From: Paenibacillus mendelii | GTDB lineage: Bacteria; Bacillota; Bacilli; Paenibacillales; Paenibacillaceae | Reading direction: 5' to 3' | Length of the DNA stretch: 64,000 nucleotides | Assembly (NCBI RefSeq): GCF_024498075.1 | Contig: NZ_JANHOF010000011.1 | Location: 62,001 to 126,000, forward strand | Shown here: positions 60,513 to 64,000 of the stretch, piece by piece | Numbering within the stretch: the first letter of the stretch is position 1 | Layout of the letters: every line of letters begins with the position of its first letter | Translations under genes and position numbers: made by a program | Notes under the pieces: generated by a model | The model's input: the letters and a program-made list of their open reading frames with translations, nothing else | Told to the model about the DNA's origin: nothing | Database searches by the model: none

Positions 60513-62562
60513 GGTTAATCAACTCCCTTCCCAATTGGATGAAGAAGTCAGCAGCCTGATAAAGCAGCCCCACGGCAAGAAAACCGAACAAGCCCATACA
60601 AGTCAGCGTAATAACCGAGACAAGCGTCATCCCGATCGTCTCCTTCAGGTTGTAGTTATGAACATGAAGGGTTCCGATAAAGATCAGAGCGAGTACCCAG
60701 AATGTTATCGCACTCATGGCCGTATCATAAATAACCGCTTCCTGTTGTGTCATAATATTAGACAGCAGCTGTACCGGCAGTGTGAACAGTACGAGAGGAA
60801 CGAGTGCATAAGCGTTCACGATGAATACCTTCTTCAACGTCCCTTCGCCCTTCATCACCGAGCCAATTAAGTAGTTGGCCATCAGCCAGCCTAACCATAA
60901 TAGAAAATATTGCCCCGCTTCAATCCATAAATTGAGTTCATTGAAGCGCTGATTGGCGAATACGAAGCTGACTGTCGCTTTACCAATAATCATAACTACG
61001 AAACCCAGAACCAGAATGATCGCTGCGAAGGTGAAACGGATATCGCGATTATTGGCGATCTCATACATCCCCGTGATCGGGTGACGAAGAACGTCGTATA
61101 CCGCACGAAGTGAGGTCATCCAAGGACCGCTTTCCTTTGCAGTCTTGCCGGACTTTTTGCCGCGGCGCTTCCGGTAAATAAACCAGACGGTAAGCAGCAC
61201 CCAAACTCCGATGACCGCACTCATGAACCAACCGAAATAATCGAGCAGCCAGTTCATCCGAATTTGCCAGAAGGATTCCGAGTATCCGGTTCGGTCATAG
61301 GCTTTCTCGAAGTTGCCCATAGCGGCCTCATAATCTTCCTCTTTGTATTCAGCTTTTGCTATGGCTTGGTAAGCCCTGTCGAATGTGCCGTCTTGAACAA
61401 GAATTTCCCGCCACATCTTCGACCCTTCTTCGTATTTGCCATCCTTAAATAAAGCCATCGCCTGGTGAACCATCGTGCCAAATTCAGTGCGTTTAAACGA
61501 TTGAATGACGCTCTGCTCGCCATCGGCAACGAAGATATCTCCTTTCGAATTCACGACGACACTAGTCGGACGCTTGAACAACCCGAACCGCGGCGATAAT
61601 GCGGAGTCATTACCGAATCGGAAGAGCATATTACCTTGCCAATCGTATTGATAGATCCGGCCGCCTGCGGATTCAACGACTGTCATGACGTCATTCTTGT
61701 CGACAGCTACGTCCAGAAACGAGAACCGGTCCAGCTTACCGACCCAAGGGGCAAAGTTTTTGCCACCGAGCAGGTCGTTGCCTCCTGCATTCAGACGTTT
61801 TAACTGTCCTGTCGGCAGGTTGCGGTTGACAGTGTAGATGAAGCCGCGGGAATCCATCGTCATGTTCGTGATGGCACCCGGTAAATTTTTCTGTTCCTCC
61901 GCCAATTGCTCCTCTGTGTAATAACGGCGTTTAAGTCTCTCTACCCAATCCGAAGGAACCTTGTTCGCACCGAAGAATCCGGCGAACTCTCCTTCTGGAG
62001 TTAATTGAAGCAGACCTTGGTAACCGCCTTTGTTCGAAACATACACATATCCCCGGTTATCCACGACGGTTTTTACGGGAACGAACAAATAGTTTTCAGG
62101 AACAAGCTCTGATTTTGGAGCGAGAATCTCCTTCACGAAGCGGCCTTCCTTGTCGTAGACGACGATTCGTTTGTTGCCGGTATCCGCTACATAAATATCG
62201 CCGGCCTCCGTAACGAAGACACCTTCCGGGCTGCGAAGCTTAATTTTCTTGTCCTCCGTACCCTCGGCCGGTATCACTCGAAGCTGCTTGCCTTCCGAAT
62301 TCAAATGTACGATACGGTCGTTGCCGCGGTCCGCTACATAGATATCGTCATTAGGCATAATAAACAAATCTTCCGGATTTTTGAATCCTTCCCAGATCAT
62401 CCAGGGTACGAATGCATTCGGTGAAGGGATCCAGCGTCCGTTCGCATCGGTAGATGAAGTGAAATAAGGAAGCTGCGCGTCTGCTTTGGGCACCGGTATC
62501 GTCATGAGAACGGCAGCCGCAGCGATCGCGATTATTGCGAATTTCATTATGAAACGTTTCAT
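60505..62562 (-). CDS. NHL-propeller, TPR-like and YIP1-domain fusion protein
   Basis: This 685-residue protein has a signal peptide or anchor (1-29), then an NHL-repeat propeller (about 55-375) with the repeated NPEDLFIMPNDDIYVADRGNDRIV-type blade pattern. A helical TPR-like segment follows (HQAMALFKDGKYEEGSKMW, about 380-440), then a membrane helix near 450-470. A YIP1-type domain with five helices fills the C-terminus. The propeller and TPR should lie outside the membrane. This combination occurs beside DUF5696 and ABC permeases; its function is unknown, perhaps sensing or assisting sugar uptake. Confidence 0.82.
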   Translation of the reverse strand: MKRFIMKFAIIAIAAAAVLMTIPVPKADAQLPYFTSSTDANGRWIPSPNAFVPWMIWEGFKNPEDLFIMPNDDIYVADRGNDRIVHLNSEGKQLRVIPAEGTEDKKIKLRSPEGVFVTEAGDIYVADTGNKRIVVYDKEGRFVKEILAPKSELVPENYLFVPVKTVVDNRGYVYVSNKGGYQGLLQLTPEGEFAGFFGANKVPSDWVERLKRRYYTEEQLAEEQKNLPGAITNMTMDSRGFIYTVNRNLPTGQLKRLNAGGNDLLGGKNFAPWVGKLDRFSFLDVAVDKNDVMTVVESAGGRIYQYDWQGNMLFRFGNDSALSPRFGLFKRPTSVVVNSKGDIFVADGEQSVIQSFKRTEFGTMVHQAMALFKDGKYEEGSKMWREILVQDGTFDRAYQAIAKAEYKEEDYEAAMGNFEKAYDRTGYSESFWQIRMNWLLDYFGWFMSAVIGVWVLLTVWFIYRKRRGKKSGKTAKESGPWMTSLRAVYDVLRHPITGMYEIANNRDIRFTFAAIILVLGFVVMIIGKATVSFVFANQRFNELNLWIEAGQYFLLWLGWLMANYLIGSVMKGEGTLKKVFIVNAYALVPLVLFTLPVQLLSNIMTQQEAVIYDTAMSAITFWVLALIFIGTLHVHNYNLKETIGMTLVSVITLTCMGLFGFLAVGLLYQAADFFIQLGRELINRA

Positions 62563-62575
62563 TGTGGCTCCCCTC

Positions 62576-63484
62576 TCATTTGATTCCGGAATGTGCCATC
62601 GTCGCGAGCACTCTTCGTTGTGAGACCAAAAAGATAATTAAGTTTGGAACGAACATGATCAAACCTACAGCAGCAGCAATTCCTTGCCCGACTACGTTAT
62701 TGGCCAGACCATTGGTCAAGGTCATGACATAATAAGGAAGCGTCTTCATCGACTCCACCTGTATGTACAGATTGGAAGTCTCTGTCTGCGACCATGCACC
62801 TTGGAACGTTAAGATGGCCACTGTAGCGATTGCTGGTGTACAGACGGGCATAACGATCCGGAAGAAGATCAGCCACTCCTTCGCACCGTCAATCCTGGCT
62901 GCTTCCATAAGCTCGTTCGGTATTTGGTCAACGAACTGCTTCATCAGAAAAACGCTCGTTGGCGCAGCAATTAACGGAATAATGTGCGCAAAGTACGTAT
63001 TCATAATGCCAATATTCGCAATAACGAGATAACGGGGAATAGCAACCGCCTCGGGAGCGAACATGAGCGCGAAGATCGTCAGCGCGAAGAAAAACTTGCT
63101 GCCCGGAAACACATGCTTGGAGAACGCATAGGCCGCCATGGAGCTTACACCGATTACTCCAATCATCGTAAGACTTGTTGTAAGTAAACTGTTAAACAAG
63201 TACCGGGTAAACGGGATAACAAGCGACTGCGTCTTCAAGAACAAATCGCGAAAGTTTTCCAGCGTTGGTTCTTGTACGATAAATCTCGGCGGATAGAGAA
63301 ACAGCTCATTAATTGGTTTGAACGCGTGATTGAAAATAAAAATAATCGGCAATGCCATGAACACCGCAAGCAACAAGAGGCCAAGAAAAGTGATTCGTTG
63401 AAACCAATCGACAGCCTTCGCCTTCCGCCAAGCTCGAGCCAGAGATACGCCGGACCTTCGAGTCATCATTTGCAAGGTTTTCAT
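62576..63484 (-). CDS. Sugar ABC permease, MalG type
   Basis: This 302-residue permease has six helices and the EAA motif MEAARIDGAKEWLIFFRIVMP. Its ATG directly follows the upstream permease stop (TAGATG). GGAGGA precedes it. It pairs with the partial permease upstream and forms the second MalF/MalG pair in this operon. Confidence 0.92.
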   Translation of the reverse strand: MKTLQMMTRRSGVSLARAWRKAKAVDWFQRITFLGLLLLAVFMALPIIFIFNHAFKPINELFLYPPRFIVQEPTLENFRDLFLKTQSLVIPFTRYLFNSLLTTSLTMIGVIGVSSMAAYAFSKHVFPGSKFFFALTIFALMFAPEAVAIPRYLVIANIGIMNTYFAHIIPLIAAPTSVFLMKQFVDQIPNELMEAARIDGAKEWLIFFRIVMPVCTPAIATVAILTFQGAWSQTETSNLYIQVESMKTLPYYVMTLTNGLANNVVGQGIAAAVGLIMFVPNLIIFLVSQRRVLATMAHSGIK

Positions 63485-64000
63485 CTATTCGTCCTCCTTG
63501 CTGCCGAAGAGCTGGAATGAGAGCTTGGTCGCTCCGTATACGAGCAGCAGGAGCAGCACCGACAAAGCAGCTGCGTAACCGAGCTCGTAACGTATGATAG
63601 CAAAGTCGTCGATATGATTGATCATCAGATGGCCCGAGTATTGCGGTGTAATAGGCGAGCCTGCGAGAATGGCACCAATCGCCCCCGCCTTCAAGGTACC
63701 GACTACCGCCATAACTGCTCCGAATAGCATCTGAGGTTTAATGGCTGGAATAGTGAGATAGAAGATTTCTTGAAGCCGGTTAGAGATGCCATCGATTGCA
63801 CCCGCTTCGTAAAGCTCCTTATTCACCGTTTGCAGACCTGCGAGCATCGCAAGGAAACCCACCCCCATACTGGCCCATAACGAGATGCCAATCATTATAT
63901 ACATAAAATATTTGGGATCTTGAAGCCAAAGCACCGGCTGATCCAGAATTCCCCAATTGAGAAGCAAATTGTTCAAATAACCAACACGGTCTCCGCTGAA
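63485..64000 (-). CDS. Sugar ABC permease, MalF type, 5' end off window
   Basis: About 171 C-terminal residues are visible and the open frame continues past the right edge. The EAA motif is ELYEAGAIDGISNRLQEIFYLTIP. It forms the channel with the adjacent MalG-type permease. The upstream part of the operon, likely with a binding protein, lies outside. Confidence 0.9.
   Translation of the reverse strand, partial: FSGDRVGYLNNLLLNWGILDQPVLWLQDPKYFMYIMIGISLWASMGVGFLAMLAGLQTVNKELYEAGAIDGISNRLQEIFYLTIPAIKPQMLFGAVMAVVGTLKAGAIGAILAGSPITPQYSGHLMINHIDDFAIIRYELGYAAALSVLLLLLVYGATKLSFQLFGSKEDE

Overview
The window looks like a chromosomal segment of a Paenibacillus-type member of the Bacillota (Paenibacillaceae). 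Evidence: strong Shine-Dalgarno sites with frequent GTG and TTG starts, sigma-A type promoters, a T-box leader before serS, a CcpA-type cre site, many AraC/YesN-type regulators, binding-protein-dependent sugar transporters without their own ATPase gene, and many glycoside hydrolases. Genus is inferred from gene content only. I see no tRNA, rRNA, CRISPR array, prophage or transposase.

Layout. 1-3 kb: serine hydrolase cut by the left edge, a phytanoyl-CoA dioxygenase-like enzyme and an esterase. 3-8.5 kb (minus strand): MoxR ATPase, DUF58 protein and DUF4129 membrane protein, followed by a Gln-rich coiled-coil protein and a seven-repeat YVTN propeller. 8.7-10.3 kb: serS under a T-box. 10.3-14.1 kb: an alpha-glucoside-like ABC importer (binding protein, two permeases) with a 49-bp direct repeat after the binding-protein gene. 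14.4-18.2 kb: HAD phosphatase and an unassigned glycosidase-like enzyme behind a promoter that overlaps a cre site. 18.4-21.4 kb: FAD-Rieske oxidoreductase and an MFS exporter. 21.5-25.6 kb: a uronate module of SDR dehydrogenase, divergent LacI regulator with two operators exactly 100 bp apart, AraC regulator and GH88 unsaturated glucuronyl hydrolase.

25.7-35.1 kb is mixed or housekeeping: a lactonase-type propeller, a small acidic protein, a Qnr-like pentapeptide protein, ppaC, a SigA-like sigma factor lacking region 1.1 with a candidate small RNA gene divergent to it, a lipase-like hydrolase, a DUF4177 protein, a sugar-efflux-like MFS protein, a Nudix hydrolase, and a two-gene operon of a heme-oxygenase-fold protein plus a SpoIIAA-like protein. 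35.3-50.3 kb is a polysaccharide or glycoside degradation island: a 1,341-residue secreted enzyme with three copies of a binding-type module, a GH78 rhamnosidase with divergent AraC, an 886-residue unassigned glycosidase with a PIG-L deacetylase, a PocR histidine kinase with divergent AraC-type response regulator, and an unknown 353-residue protein. 50.4-54.3 kb: an operon of two TIM-barrel sugar isomerases and a Gfo/Idh/MocA dehydrogenase, with divergent AraC. 54.4-56.1 kb: a GH71/GH99-like enzyme. 56.3-64 kb: a tightly coupled operon, open at the right edge, with two pairs of sugar-ABC permeases around a membrane-anchored DUF5696 protein and an NHL-TPR-YIP1 fusion.

Taken together, the uronyl hydrolase, rhamnosidase, uronate-type SDR and unassigned (alpha/alpha) glycosidases suggest use of plant-derived rhamnose- and uronate-containing glycans or glycosides. 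The substrates are inferred. The most novel-looking items are the candidate small RNA opposite the sigma factor, the DUF5696/YIP1 transporter operon, the diiron-oxidase-like/SpoIIAA-like pair and three large unassigned glycosidases.
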